Assembly (NCBI GenBank): GCA_963920575.1
Contig: OY986963.1
Coordinates: 9,276,896-9,340,895, forward strand
Reading direction: 5' to 3'
From: Narthecium ossifragum
Lineage: Eukaryota; Streptophyta; Magnoliopsida; Dioscoreales; Nartheciaceae
Length of the DNA stretch: 64,000 nt
Shown here: in pieces, positions 1 to 12,718 of the stretch
Position numbering within the stretch: the first letter of the stretch is position 1
How the letters are laid out: each line of letters opens with the position of its first letter
The notes under the pieces: generated by a model
Told to the model about the DNA's origin: nothing
Database searches by the model: none
Seen by the model: the letters and a program-made list of their open reading frames with translations, nothing else
Made by a program: the position numbers and the translations under genes

Positions 1-1584
1 CATCGGGATCGATCTCATGGGATGAGATCGATCTCGTTTGGGGTGGCTCGCCCCGCCCGAGCGGGATCGATCTCCCTGAGGTTGGGAGAACGATCTCTTG
101 GCGGTCGGCTGAGGTCTCTCTTGGGTCACGATCCAGATCGATCTCCATATGGGTGGAGATCGATCCTATTGGAGGACTGGTGTGGTTGCTTCCTAACTCA
201 AGGAAGATCAATCTCATTGTTGCATGAGATCGATCTCCCTTGAGGCAGTGAAGGTTTTTACTTGTTTTAAATGCAGTTTTGCCCACGGGGTGCGCATACA
301 AGTGGTTTTTTACGGTTTTGCCCTCGGGGCTTACCATGATACTTATCCTGCTAGTTTGTTTACTGTTTTGTGGTTGAACCGGGAGAGCGATGACCTCTCG
401 GGATGTGTAGAATAAATGGGCTGACAGTATGCCCTTTACTGCTTTGTGGTGAACCGAATGAGTCATGACCCTCGGGAGTGATAGTATAAATGGGCCGAAG
501 GTGTACCCTTGTTGTGCTGTTTGTTACTGCTTTCCCTACTCATATCCTGCCCTGCTTCCTGTGCATTAGACATGTTAGGTTATACTGGGTGGGGTTGACC
601 CGTGAACTTCGGTGATCAAAGGCTAAGTGGTGGATGCCGTTACCCCGACTCGTGTCCCCATGCTGGTGTCCAGTATGGGTGAGGGTGTCCTACAGGTATT
701 GTCTGGCCCACCCTGTGTCAAGGACCGTCGGAGGTAGCCCAGTCCTCGAGCAGTGGCTATCGGAGGGACATATGTTGGACAGGAACCCTGGGGGGGAGGG
801 AGAGACATCGATGGGATCGATGGACGCCCTGGCTAGACTTAGTCTTTGGTCGAGAGTTAGGGGTCGGGTGGGCTCTGTTGCTTGGAAAACTGAGAGATGG
901 TAGTCTTAACCACGGTCGTTCCGCCAAGTGTGGAGATCCCGCTTGGAGAAGGGTGTCATACTAGTAGCGTCATGTCCACCCTGTGTCAGGGATTGTCGGA
1001 GTTGCCCACCCCTGAGCAGCGGTTGTCGGAGGGGCGTACTTGGGACAGGAGCCCTTCGGGTTATTGACGGGATTTATGGGATCCTTGGCAAGCCTCAGTA
1101 CTTGGCTTCAGAGTTGGTTCGTTTGGGTTGACCTTCTTAGCGAGCGTGGTAGAGTACGACCCTGCTGAGCTGTTGCTCATTCCTACCTGGACTGTGTTGT
1201 TTGCAGGTGCAGGTCCCAGCTCCTCTCCGGTGCTTCCCCGTCGGTTGTCTCGTGGTGGCGCGTCGGCACCTGATCATGTTTGAGGGTCAGGATGGTTTTG
1301 TTTGTGCCTTTGCGGAGACCCCGGTGGGTGTTGTATCTTTTTGGGGACTGTGTTGATCCCTTGTAATCTGTTGTACTAGAACCCTTGTGTAACTCTGTTA
1401 TATCTGTTTTGTAATAGATATTAATAGATGTTGTTAAGTTTGCTTCCGCCTTGTTCCTGTTGTCAGCTGTTTCCGCCAGCTGTGTGTTAGTTTCAACTGT
1501 TTCCACCAGTTGAGGCTAGTAGTTGTAGGCTTCTTTCCCCTCGTGTCCCGGCCCGGTCTGGGGTCTGCGGGTCGGGGCGCGACA
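1..1584 (+). mobile_element. LTR (3' part) inserted in the protease region of a Ty3/gypsy element
   Basis: This is the 3' part of an LTR cut by the window edge. It ends in GGGGCGCGACA at 1584. It matches, in opposite orientation and almost throughout, the solo LTR at 16634-18857; window base 1 corresponds to about 18073 there. Directly after its CA end the sequence continues in frame with a retroviral-type protease, with no primer-binding site and no gag. It is therefore best read as an LTR, probably solo, that inserted into an older element. The expected 5-bp target duplication on the right is GCTAG (1585-1589); its partner lies outside the window. The first 240 bases hold several GAGATCGATCTC-type palindromes. 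Short open frames here are not genes. Confidence 0.8.
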
Positions 1585-4500
1585 GCTAGCATGTGCGTGG
1601 CATCGTTAGGGTTGGGGACGAGTCGGCTAGAGGTGGCACAGTCTGTAGACACACCGATCGACGCGGCAGTCAGGGTAGATCGGGTCTGCCGATCGTGTTC
1701 GTTGGAGGTTGGAGGCCTCCGGGTCTGTCTAGACCTGCGGGTACAAGACATGACCGGCTTTGACGTGATACTCTGTATGGACTGGTTGGCAGCATACCGA
1801 GCCGTCATCGACTGTGGTCGCCGGAGGGTGGTTGCTTGGACACCCGACGGGACACGATTCGTGTTGTTGGGGGATCGGTTCTCCGCCGATTCCTTTGCTT
1901 GTGGTGTTGGGAGGCGTGGCAGCAAGCTCTCAGCCTTGTTGGCCAGCGTGTCCTTGTCTGGTTCTAAGGGAGTGCAGCAGAGCAGTTTTCTCAGGATCGT
2001 GTGCGACTACACCGACGTGTTTCCCGAGGTGTTGCCAGGGCTTCCACCGCCCAGAGAGGTCGATTTTGAGATCGACCTAGTACCTGGTACCGCACCGATC
2101 TCTCTCCCAGCTTTCAGGATGGCACCAGCAGAGCAGAGTGAGTTGAGGACCCAGCTAAACGAGCTGAGGTTTCATCCGTCCCAGCATGTCTCCCTGGGGG
2201 GCACCAGTGTTGTTCGCAAAGAAGAAGGATGGTACCCTTCGACTTTACATAGACTACAGGCGGCTCAACAGGGTGCGGTGAAGAACAGGTACCCGATGTC
2301 GAGGATCGACGACATGTTTGACCAGCTACGAGGATCTTTAGTGTTCTCGAAGATCAATCTCTGCACCGGCTACCACCAGTTGAGGGCTCGGGATTGCGAC
2401 ATCCCGAAGATGGCTTTTCGGACTCGGTAAGGCCTGTACGAGTTTATAGTGATGCCGTTTGGGCTGACGAATGCACCAGCGGCGTTCATGGATCTCATGC
2501 AGAGGATCTTCCGGCCTTTCCTAGACGAGTTCGTGGTGGTGTTCGTCGATGACATTCTCATCTACTCTCGATCAGAGGCAGAGCACGAGCGACACTTTGC
2601 GACAGTGTTGCAGCTACTTCGGGAGCATCGGCTTTATGCCAAGGCTTCCAAGTGCAAGTTCTGGCTTGCACAGGTAGGGTTCCTTGGACACATGTTGTCG
2701 GCAGCAGGGATCTCAGTCAACCCCGCCAAGGTCGAGGCAGTGGTACAGTGGCAGAGACCGAGGATAGTGTTCGAGGTCCGCAGTTTCCTGGGCTTGGCGG
2801 GGTACTACATGCGATTCATGCGGGACTTCTCCAGAGTCGTCGGGCCGTTGACCAAACTGACACAGAAGACCGTCCCGTTCGTGTGGGATGATGCTTGTGA
2901 GCGGGCCTTCGTAGAGCTGAGGACCAGGTTGACCAGTGCACCGGTGCTAGGCGTTGGTTACAGTGTCTACTGCGACGCCAGCGGTGAGGGTTTGGGGTGT
3001 GTCCTCATGCAGGAGGGCCACACAGTTTCCTATGGTTCTCGCCAGCTGAAGAACCATGAGAGGAACTACCCGACCCACGACTTGGAGCTAGCAGCAGTGG
3101 TCTTCGCCCCTGAAGACCTGGCGTCACTACCTCTATGGCGAGAAGTTTTCTGTCTTCTCGGACCATAAGAGCTTGAGGCACGTTTTCACCCAACGTGACC
3201 TCAACCTGAGGCAGCGACGCTGGATGGAGCTACTGGAGGACTACGACTTTGAGTTGCATTACCATCCTGGTAAAGCAAACATCGTAGCAAACGCGCTGAG
3301 CAGACAGGTGAGAGACACCATAGCAGCAGTTGCAGGGTTGTCAGCGCGGCAGTGGCAGGCTCTAGAGACGACAGGCCAGTTGGGGCTCGAGTTTGAGGAT
3401 CGGGGATCCAGCAGCTTCCTCTACGCAGTGCAGAGTATGCCAACAGTTCTTGCCAGAGTGTTAGAGGCACAGCACAGTGACCCAGAGCTTGAGGAGTTGC
3501 GCACAACAGCGAGCACAGAGGGCGCAGACGGAGACTGGACAGTATCGCCAGACAGAGGGCTACGGTTCCGAGGCAGAGTAGCAGTTCCAGCAGATCCGGT
3601 TCTTCGAGACGACGTCCTACGAGAGTTCCACCACTCTCGCTTTAAAGTTCATCCCGACGGCACCAAGATGTACCGGGATCTTCGGCGACAGTTCTGGTGG
3701 CGCGGGATGAAGAGGGCGGTGACGGAGTTTGTATCGCGCTGCCTTACCTGTCAGAAGGTCAAGGCAGAGCACCAGCGGACTCCGGGGTTACTTCAGCCAC
3801 TTCCACTAGCTGAGTAGAAGTGGGAGCACATCACGATGGACTTTGTGACCGGGCTACCGAGATCTCCTAGGGGGAATGACGCGATTTGGGTCATCGTTGA
3901 TCGATTGACCAAATCGGCGCACTTCCTGCCTATGCGGATGACAGACTCGACTGACAGGTTGGGTGGTTTGTACGTTCGAGAGGTAGTCAGACTACACGGG
4001 GTTCCAGTTTCTATCGTGTCAGACCGTGACCCCAGGTTCTGGCGGGGCTTTCAGGAGGCAGTTGGCACACTTCTGACATTCAGTACGGCGTTTCATCCAC
4101 AGACAGACGGGCAGTCAGAGCGGACGATCCAGATCCTGGAGGACATGCTGAGAGCATGTGTCCTCGACGCAGGAGGCAGCTGAGAGGAGCACGTTCCCTT
4201 GGTGGAGTTCGCCTACAACAACAGCTACCAGTCCAGTCTTAGAGTAGCACCTTTCGAGGCGTTGTACGGCAGGCCGTGTCGTTCCCCAGTGTGTTGGACA
4301 GAGGTTGGAGAGGCTTCACTCACCGGTCCAGACATCGTCAGGAGGTCGTCAGAGAGGTTAGTGCAGATCAGGCAGAGGCTTTTGATGGCTCAGAGCCAGC
4401 AGAAGAGCTATGCAGATCAGAGGCGACGACCGCTTGAGTTCGCAGTTGGCGACAGTGTGTTCCTGCGGGTAGCAGCGTACAGAGGGTCTGTCAGGTTTAG

Positions 4501-4891
4501 CAGCGAGGGCAAGTTGGCTCCGAGGTTCGTCGGGCCATTTGAGATCATAGAGAGGGTCGGCAAGGTAGCCTATCACTTAGACCTTCCTCAACACATGTCT
4601 GTTGTGCACCCGACTTTTCACGTGTCGATGCTGAGGAAGTACCACCCCGATCCATCGCATGTCATCAAAGTGGATGACATCGAGTTTGAGTCAGACGCGA
4701 CATTCGTCGAGCAGCCTGTTTGAGTACTTGACCGGAGGGATCAGGTCTTGTGGGGCAAGACGATTTCCTTGGTTAAGGTACTGTGGAGGCACAGAGGCGT
4801 CGAGGAAATGACTTGGGAACGCGAGGCGCGCATGCGGCAGGAGTATCCGCACTTGTTCCCTTCTCGAGGTAACTTTTGTCCTGTCTTCTAG
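1585..4891 (+). pseudogene. Ty3/gypsy chromovirus (Tekay/Del-like) pol, decayed
   Basis: The order is protease, reverse transcriptase, RNase H, integrase, chromodomain, as in Ty3/gypsy chromoviruses. Visible motifs are the protease tail [41 protein letters not shown] and the catalytic VFVDDIL, RNase [14 protein letters not shown], an integrase HHCC finger (HHSRFKVH, then CLTC), the integrase core [17 protein letters not shown] and GQSERTIQ, and a chromodomain-like end (KVLWRHRGVEEMTWERE). It is broken by a stop at 2428 in RT, compensating frameshifts near 2170-2275, a one-base shift near 3110, and stops at 3815, 4181 and 4721. Gag and the protease active site lie to the left of the nested LTR, outside the window. 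It is not functional. Confidence 0.92.
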
Positions 4892-4965
4892 TGTAGTTGT
4901 TTCTTTGTTTCCGAGCCCTACCCTTATCGAATCTCGGGACGAGATTTCTTTTAAGGGTATTAGGA

Positions 4966-7020
4966 TGTGAGGACCCGTCCCTCTATTCCTGTGGCTCGTA
5001 GTGGATCGCAAGGGCAATTTGGTAAATTACGCCTTGTCGGCTTGTTTCACACCCGCGTGTGTGCACACTGACCATGTTTGTGGTAATGTTTGGCTAGAAT
5101 GGTTAGTGGGACCCGGGATCGAAAGATCCGGGCTTGGGCTTAAGTTCTAGCCCAAGTCTACCTTTCTGCACCTAATGGATCGATCCTTCCTTGCTAGAAG
5201 ATTGATCTTTTGGTGCCAGAAAGTCAAGTGCGATCGTCATGAAGGATCGATCTTTGCCTAGGAAAAGATCGATCATTCATAAGTCGGTTCGTTTGCCTAG
5301 AAAGCAGACGAGACTTTCTTCCTTGAATCCATTTGAAATCCGGAGATCTGAGCTCAGATCTGACGATTTTTGAAGGTGTTTGAGGACGATCCAAGGCCTA
5401 GCAGCTTGGATTGAAGCTGCTCTTGCTTAGGTAGGGATTCCTACCTACATCTCTTCCGGGTTTTTGGAGTTTTCTGGTTTGTTTATGTTCTTATGCTTAG
5501 ATCTCTTGATATACTTGTTTGTTTGCTGTGATTTCACCAGTTTTGGACTCGTGGTCCCTTGATCTACCAGATCCCAGAGTTTTACGGGGTTTGGTAGCGT
5601 TTTTCGGCGGTATTTCTCGCCGTCCGGTCGCCGGAGAACCCATCCGGATCGATCCTTCTTAAGGAAGGATCGATCCTCTGCTTAGAGAAGATCGATCCTG
5701 GGTCTTGGGTAGCATGGTTTTTGCCCGCGGAGCTTGGTATGCCGGTTTTCCTTACCGCTTTATACCTTGTACATATGTTTAAGCATGTTAGCCCTATAAT
5801 AGGGCAATGGTGAACCGGGGGAGTGATGACTCTCAGGATGTTTAGAATAAACGGGCGGGTAACCCTACAGCTTTCCCTAGCCTTGGATGTCGGCGTGCGC
5901 CGAGGGCTTTATCTGTTATATCTGTAAGCTGTTGTTTGCGGGGCTGCTTCCCGATGCAGGTGTGTGGCGGACTGCTGACAGTTGGTGGTGGTACCACTAT
6001 AGCAGCTCCTAGACCTTTCTTACGTGTTCACCACCCCATGCCGGCAGGGTACCGTGCCCAGACCTTGTATTTATCATCATCACATATTGTTGCATGCTTA
6101 CAAGTTTATTCTTGCGCATGTTCATCGCACGCATTTTGTTGCGCATTGGTTGCATCTGTGTAAGGCATTGTCAATCCGGGGTTGCCGGGTAACCCGGATC
6201 TAGCTCTAGGACTGTTGCGGGTAGCTTAGTCCAGGACTCGATTTGTAGTATTCAGTCGATTCGATGATAGAGTTAGATGACCTGAATACATGTTGTTTGA
6301 TGTTTAGAGGTCGTGTCGGCCTCGAGCCAGATGTTGTGGGTGCAACCGGTGTCGGTTCTTGTCCTTTGGGGGCTGTCGGAGTAAGTCCAACCCAGGCAGT
6401 GTCTGTTCCTGCTCGCAGTCGCGACCAGTGTGGGCCCAGTTCATTTGGGTGACCACAGCTGGAACCCTGCGACACTAGGTGTATCCAGGATGGGCCCAGT
6501 CCTTTCGGGTGACCATGGTTGGGTATGCTTAGGGACACCGGCAAAGGGTTATGGGACCCTTGCTGCACACCCAAGTCTTGCTTGAGGGCGACACTGTTGT
6601 GTTCCCTCCCTTGTGAATGTCGTAGTGTAGTGTCCCTGCTGAGCTTAGTGCTCACTCCTACCCGGGCTGCGTTTTGCAGGTGGTGGCGCTAGCTCTTCTT
6701 CGGTCGCCCCTACCGGGCCGGTGTTTGGTGACGTGGCGGCGTCTGGCAGTGCTTGAGGAGCGGCGATCTCTATTCTTACCTTTTGTTATATATAGTCTCC
6801 TACGGGAGTGATAAATGTATAATTTCCATGTTTGAGGACTTGTATTATATATCAGTTTCAATCTTTGAGGTTTGTAATTGTATATTAATACAGGATGATT
6901 ATGAATTGCTAGGGTAACTACTACGATTAGAGGGAAACCTCGCCAAAATTTTCCACACTAGGTTAGGTTCCGCTTCGCGTCGGCCGGCCCGGTTGGGTCT
7001 ACGCGGGTCGGGGCGCGACA
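4966..7020 (+). mobile_element. 3' LTR of the Ty3/gypsy element
   Basis: This 2055-bp LTR starts TGTGAGGACCCG just after a purine-rich stretch (TTTTAAGGGTATTAGGA) and ends GGGGCGCGACA. It lies directly downstream of the decayed pol. It belongs to the same broad family as the LTR at 1-1584 but is clearly more diverged, so the two are not a pair from one element. GATCGATC-centred palindromes occur at about 5168-5280 and 5645-5700. The right target duplication would be ATTAT (7021-7025). The ORFs inside are non-coding. Confidence 0.85.
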
Positions 7021-7115
7021 ATTATAGTTGGTTGTGATCTTTGCTTTGAGGTTTAGAGGTCATGTTGTCTTCCCAAGGCTAAGTGTTAAGAATGGTTGTC
7101 TATGTCCCTGACATG
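7021..7115 (+). mobile_element. LTR fragment, Tekay-like family (left piece, including ACATG)
   Basis: This stretch matches the inner part of the LTR at 22738-25424 around 24710-24795 (GAGGTTTAGAGGTCGTGTTGG, then CCCTGACATG). It continues at 14232 after the inserted element. It is the target into which both the gypsy element to its left and the element at 7116-14231 jumped. Its last five bases, ACATG, are the left target-site duplication. Confidence 0.8.
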
Positions 7116-9005
7116 TGATAAGACGTGAAAAGTGCACAAATCACCCTTTCAACTAGGTCTTGTTAGTCTCCGAGCAATGCTATTTTGATTGTCTTTTCCC
7201 CATTTCAGGCTTTAGGACCCTCAGCGAAGATTAGATCAAGTTTGGTGCTAAAACGAACAAATAAAGAACCTGCTAGGAGCAAAAGAGCAAAGGAGCAAAG
7301 ATGGACCATCTTTGACATCAAAACTATACCTGCTCAGGAAGAATCAGATGATGTGCTATACATGGTTGGAAAGTTCTTGAAGTCTAGATTCCAGAACTTT
7401 TTACGGTTCGTGATTTGGAGTTTTCTAGAGGAAGATATGCTATTTTTAGTATAGAGGTGCAGAAGAAGCAGTTACGGAAAACCAGATCGATCTCATCCCA
7501 AAGGAGATCGATCTCCTTGGGCGCTGCGGGAATAATAAAAGGAAGCTGACTAATCCGAGTTAGGGTTTGTCTTAGGCTATAAATAGCCTTCTTTGGGGGC
7601 GTTTTGGCAGCCTTCCATGGCCGAATTTTGTTGATCTCTTAGGGTTTCTCTTAGTTTCTTTTCCACAAATTAGGTTAGATCTTTGGTGGAAGATCCATGG
7701 GTGGAGCGCGGCGACAACCTTCATCGATGGATCTCATTCCTAAGATGAGTAACTAAACCCTAGCTTTGGGATTCTATGATGTAGTAAAGTTATTTCTAGG
7801 GTTTTCTATAGATTATGAGTTGTAAATCATACTTTGATGGTTGAATGGATTGATTGATATTTTCTTTATATCTATTGGTGTTGATTTATATGTTAGATGA
7901 ATGATTTGTTCCTATATGCCCTAGATTTAGGTCTTGTGCATGTTAGGGCTTGAGATTAGAGATTCTCATCAAACATCCGTGCTAGGACCATGGATGTGAG
8001 GATTTCCTTCTCGAGATTAAGAGCCTTGTAATGCTAGGACCATTACACATAATGCTAAAACCATTATGACCACTTCTTAATCCGTTATTCATCATTATTC
8101 GAGATTAGGGATTTCGTATGTGCTAGAACCACATGCTAGTGCCAGAACCACTAGGTTAACTCTAATCCTTGATACATTCTAGTAGGCGATCTCAAGGTGC
8201 CAGAACCATCTTGATTATTTACCAATATCCATTCTTGATATTATCCCCGACGTCTTCGTTGAGCGGTAGGACTTCTAGCCATTCACCTATCGACTATATG
8301 AAATCATCTAAGTTGATTTATCTGCTCTTATCTTCGGAATACCTAGTAAGTTCTTTATTATTGATTAGATTTCCTTGGCATTATCTTATCTTGTCGATGA
8401 AGGTTGTCGCCGCGCTCCACCCATGGATCTTCCACCAAAGATCTAACCTAATTTGTGAAAAAGAAACTAAGAGAAACCCTAAGAGATCAACAAAATTCGG
8501 CCATGGAAGACTGCCAAAACGCCCCCAAAGAAGGCTATTTATAGCCTAAGACAAACCCTAACTCGGATTAGTCAGTTTCCTTTTATTTTTCCCGCAGCGG
8601 CCAAGGAGATCGATCTCCTTTGGGATGAGATCGATCTGGTTTTCCGTAACTGCTTCTTCTGCACCTCTGTACTAAAAATAGCATATCTTCCTCTAAAAAA
8701 CTCCAAATCACGAACCGTAAAAAGTTCTGGAATCTAGACTTCAAGAGCTTTCCAACCATGTATAGCACATCATCTGGTTCTTCCTGACCAGGTACAGTTT
8801 TTATGTCAAAGATGGTCCATCTTTGCTCCTTTGCTCTTTTGCTCCTAGCAGGTTCTTTATTTGTTCGTTTTAGCACCAAACTTGATCTAATCTTCGCTGA
8901 GGGTCCTAAAGCCTGAAATGGGAAAAAGACAATCAAAATAGCATTGCTCGGAGACTAACAAGACCTAGTTAAAAGGGTGATTTGTGCACTTTTCACGTCT
9001 TATCA
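7116..9005. repeat. Inverted LTR repeat (fold-back), two arms of about 610 bp
   Basis: Bases 7116-7725 are the near-perfect reverse complement of 8397-9005; the spacer is about 670 bp. Both arms start TGATAAGACGTGAAAAGTGC at the outer ends. The plus-strand copy runs further, to about 8394, and includes the LTR middle and late part, which is again present inverted at 13806-14231. A TATA box (GGCTATAAATAGCC, about 7574-7587, and its mirror near 8535) lies in each arm. A transcript through this region would fold into a long hairpin. Confidence 0.88.
7480..7512. promoter_or_regulatory. Palindrome pair upstream of an LTR TATA box
   Basis: Two copies of the GATCGATCTC palindrome lie about 75-95 bp upstream of the TATA box CTATAAATA in the LTR. 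The mirror copy is at about 8606-8637. The position suggests a promoter-proximal element; this is inference. Confidence 0.45.
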
Positions 9006-9016
9006 CACCCCCCAAC
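9006..9016 (-). promoter_or_regulatory. Polypurine tract (plus-strand primer) of the tRNA-Asp element
   Basis: On the minus strand the bases GTTGGGGGGTG lie immediately before the LTR start TGATAAGACG. This is the normal place and composition of the second-strand primer of an LTR retrotransposon. Confidence 0.7.
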
Positions 9017-11400
9017 TTGATCTTTGCTATTCCTCGAGCAAAGCAAGATAAAAATAAACATAAAGCAGTAAACCTAACTAGCCACTTTCTTAGGTCTCAC
9101 GATTACACATAGCATGTGTAACAAGCCTTTAAACCCCTGGCTGGCCCCAGTGGAGGAGTTATAGTCTCCTGAGGGTTTCCAGTGATGATACCCACAAACA
9201 TCTATACATCCCATTGAATATATCATCAGAAATCAATTATAATATTCATCAACTCTCATGCATGAAATAAAAACAATATCCATGAATTTATTCTTTAAGT
9301 CATAGTCACATAGAAGTAGAGTAAATACAAGGATGTCATAACACACTTCCAATACTTCAACATATTTAATCATAATTCAAAAATAACCTTAACACTCCAG
9401 TGTGTGAATAAAGTTTCACATGCATCAGAGTCTCCATTATATCCAAGCATTCAACTGTTCAAGATCAACATTCTAAGCATGCACATATTTTCCACTATCA
9501 CATAACAATATATGTTCATTTTTTCAGACACATATTTTTTTCTTTAGGAAATTCAACCGTTTTACGCGAACAACATGCTGGTTAGGCACACTGTCCGGTT
9601 ACTAGGTATGAAATCCTTTTTTTTCTCATTTCTCTTTTTGTCTTTTTTTTCCAGGTAATTCAACTGTTTTACGCGAACAGCACGCTGGTTAGGCACACTG
9701 CCCGGTTACTAAGTTGAAAACCCTACACTTTCAGACAGATACTTTTTGTGAACAGAAAATTGCATGTGTTCGTGTATCTTCTGTGACATGACAGAGAACA
9801 ATAAATCTATCCCAGTCTTAGGCTCAGAATCTAATTTCAGCTCTTCAACATGTGAAAGTGAACATGTACATTAGGATATGTCAAGTTATCCCTAAATCAT
9901 GGTAAAAGTGTTAAAGTATAGAACTCGTGTCATGCGTAACAAAAATTTACTATCCCTTATATGACATACAAGTTTCAAAATAATTCATAAGATAAATTTC
10001 TAAAACACGCATGTTTGTCAAATCATATCATAATTTCATTCTTCTGACATAATCCAAGGGATGTATAATAGTTGGTTATCATAAAAAAAATAAACATAAA
10101 TTCCTAGAATTCTACCCCCAACTTAAATGTAATTGTCCCCAATTACACTAAGTCATAAAAATAAAGCAATGTATAAAGGGTAGAGATCACCATAAGATCG
10201 TGTCAGAATAGTCGCCTTCCACATTATAATCACCACATCGGCCACATAATGGAAACATCGCCACCGACGAAATGCATGTCTCTAGAAAATACGATCTATA
10301 TTTGGCATAAATATCCGCCCATGAGTAATGTACAAAGGAACACCTGCCATAAAAATACATTTCCAAAGAAAAATCAAATAGAATAAATGAAAAATATATC
10401 ATGAATAGCAAAAAGGCATATAAATTATTAAAAATTTCAGCAGAGTCTCCTTTGTATTTCTTGAATATGTAGCCTGTACAATCATTCATCCACATAATTT
10501 AAAATATAGACATTAAAATACATTAAATCATCCATGTGCAACACCAAAAATATTCAGCATCAATAATATTGTCCTGATTGATGATCGCGACCGTCTGATC
10601 AGTCAAATGGGTTTTGGAGTATATGGATCGCGTCCATCAGCAATCGGATGGCTGAGAGCTCGCCGGCCGGTGATCAATGGTGAAACGTCGTCGCCGGAGG
10701 ACGGGAAGGGTTGGGATAGAATCGTGGAGGGCCAAGGACTTTACTGGTGAAGTCTGATCGAAGCATAGTGGCCTCCAGACGACGGAACGGCGGTGGATGG
10801 CTCGGAGGAAGATGACCGGAGTTGGAAACCGGCAGTCGGAGCTTCAATCTAGATAGGCAAGGATCGAGGAAGGATCGTGGAGGCCGAAGGAACTCACCTA
10901 TATGATTTATTTGATGAATTGGAGTTCCAGGAGGCGAATAGAAGATGGTCGGAGAGGTTGAGACCGTCGGTGGTGAGATCCAGTGATCTAGGCCGCAAGC
11001 AAAGTTTTTGATGGGTGGGAAGTGTTCGTGGAGGACAGAGGAAGGTGATGGAGGTGGCTAAGGGCGGTGGGAAGCAGTGGAAGAGGTGATCGGAGATGGC
11101 GGATGAAACAGGGGAGGCTCACCGGCGTCGGAGGAGGTGATATTAAGGGAAGACGAGGTCAGAAGGAGGTATAGGAGAAGATGGCGGTGATGTAGGTGTT
11201 GGTTTGGAGGGACGGGGATGGCCGGAGAGACGGCGACGGTAGGCAGCGTCATCGGCTCGGGGACGAGCCGACGAGCCGGGACGACGAGCTGTGAGAAAAA
11301 ATAGAGCGGGAGGAGAGAGGGAAAACGAGGAAAAGAAAGGAAATTTAGTAAAAATCCGAAAAAAATAGTAACAAAACATAGAAAAATCTTAAAAATTAAG
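9017..11400 (-). other. Non-coding internal region of the pol-less element
   Basis: This stretch lies between the polypurine tract and the acidic ORF. No retroelement domain is recognisable in any frame. A pair of similar 60-bp blocks with AATTCAACYGTTTTACGCGAAC occurs at about 9549 and 9657. The part from 10,560 to 11,290 is GC-richer (CCGGCGAC-type) and low in complexity. Long non-coding interiors are known from LARD-type elements. Confidence 0.5.
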
Positions 11401-11407
11401 AAAAATT

Positions 11408-12717
11408 CTAAAACTCAGAAAAAATCCAAAAAACTACTAGGTTGCCTCCCAGGAAGCGCTCGGTTAATCGTCTTCCACTCGACGTTATGCTATAAAGATC
11501 AAAACCGAATTTGGGTGGGCGATGGTTCCAAGTGAAGAAATACATTGATTGAAACATATAGAAGATGTGCAAACATAATTCATCAAAGATGAAAGACTGG
11601 TCCCAAGTAATGAAATCATTAAAAAATTTAATTAGTGACCAATCACCATCCTGCAAACCATGTGTTTCAATAAATCTGTCTATCATCATATAGGCTTTTG
11701 GTGGTCGATGGGTGAAAGTAAAGAAATACATGTTCCTAAGAATGGCGAGGAGGTGCAAACATGTTTTATTAAAGAATAAAGAAGGATTCATGACAAACAA
11801 TTCAGTAAAAGTTTTAATCATGGGCCAATTGTCATCCTTCAAGCCATGAATTTCAATAAAAAGATCCATCCTCAAGTGGTCTTTTGGAGGTCGATGATTT
11901 GAGGTAAAGAAATGCATGGTCCGAAGAAGGGTAAAGCCATGCAAACAAGCTTCGTCAAAGAAAAAGGAAATGTCCGTAACAAACAAAGTGCTAGAAGGAT
12001 GAGAGGTCTTTATAAGATCTTTGATGAAGTTTCGATGAAAATGAGCATAGTCTCTACTCAAAATAAGGTCTATCCTCCCCAAATGTTCAACTAGTGTGGA
12101 TGACAAGAATGGTAGAAGCTCAAATTGAGGCTTTCTATGAGAGGTTTGGCTAACATCACTAGATTCCTCATTCTCATTTAAACAAGGCAAAACACCATCA
12201 TCATCCAACACGTCAAAAACTGGTAACTTATCATTATATGTACTTTCATCACCATAATCATCAAAAATTGGTAAAATATCACTCGCATATGATGCCTCAA
12301 GTACTGGCTCATTATCATTAAAAATATCATTCACCGGTAATGACTTATCATACTGAACATTATCATCAATAGCATACTCACACACCGGTAAGTCCTCATG
12401 AAACATATCAATGACATCAAATACAGGCAATATCTCCTTAGTCACATCATCATCAATTTGTTCATCGAAAACCCGCAAGTTATCATAAATCATACCACCA
12501 TCACATGCCTCAAAATCATTAACCGGATAAACATTATCAATATCATCATTAATCGTAAGAGGCTCTAAGTCACACATGCGTTCATCACTATCAACATTGT
12601 CATGAACAATATGAGGCAGTTGTCCATTCAACCATTTAATATGTGCCGCCGACCAGAAATCATCAATAATATCATCACACACCGGCGAAACATCATTCAA
12701 CTCATCATGAACAAGTA
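11408..12717 (-). pseudogene. Acidic/repeat ORF of the pol-less retroelement, unknown function
   Basis: A 430-residue open frame (from 12700) lies between the PBS and the polypurine tract. The N-terminal half is very acidic with repeats of the form LPVFDxxDD, LPVCEY, LPVND and ILPIFDDYGDE. The C-terminal half has three tandem blocks of about 65 residues, each with CLHxFxxLRxMxFFTxNHRPPK followed by an IETHGLxDxxW-type segment. The end LGGNL corresponds to the sequence near 11430-11460. A +1 shift near 12715 joins it to the upstream gag-like frame. I do not recognise the protein family. It is probably element-borne rather than a host gene. Confidence 0.5.
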
Positions 12718-12718
12718 A

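Noticed and set aside
1..7020. Reading the LTRs at 1-1584 and 4966-7020 as the pair of one element
   Set aside because: They are too different from each other, the first is far closer to the solo LTR at 16634-18857, and no PBS or gag follows the first.
7185..7454. 89-codon ORF, with its 117-codon mirror at 8583-8936
   Set aside because: It lies in the LTR upstream of and around the TATA region and is repeated only because the LTR is inverted. No protein family was recognised.
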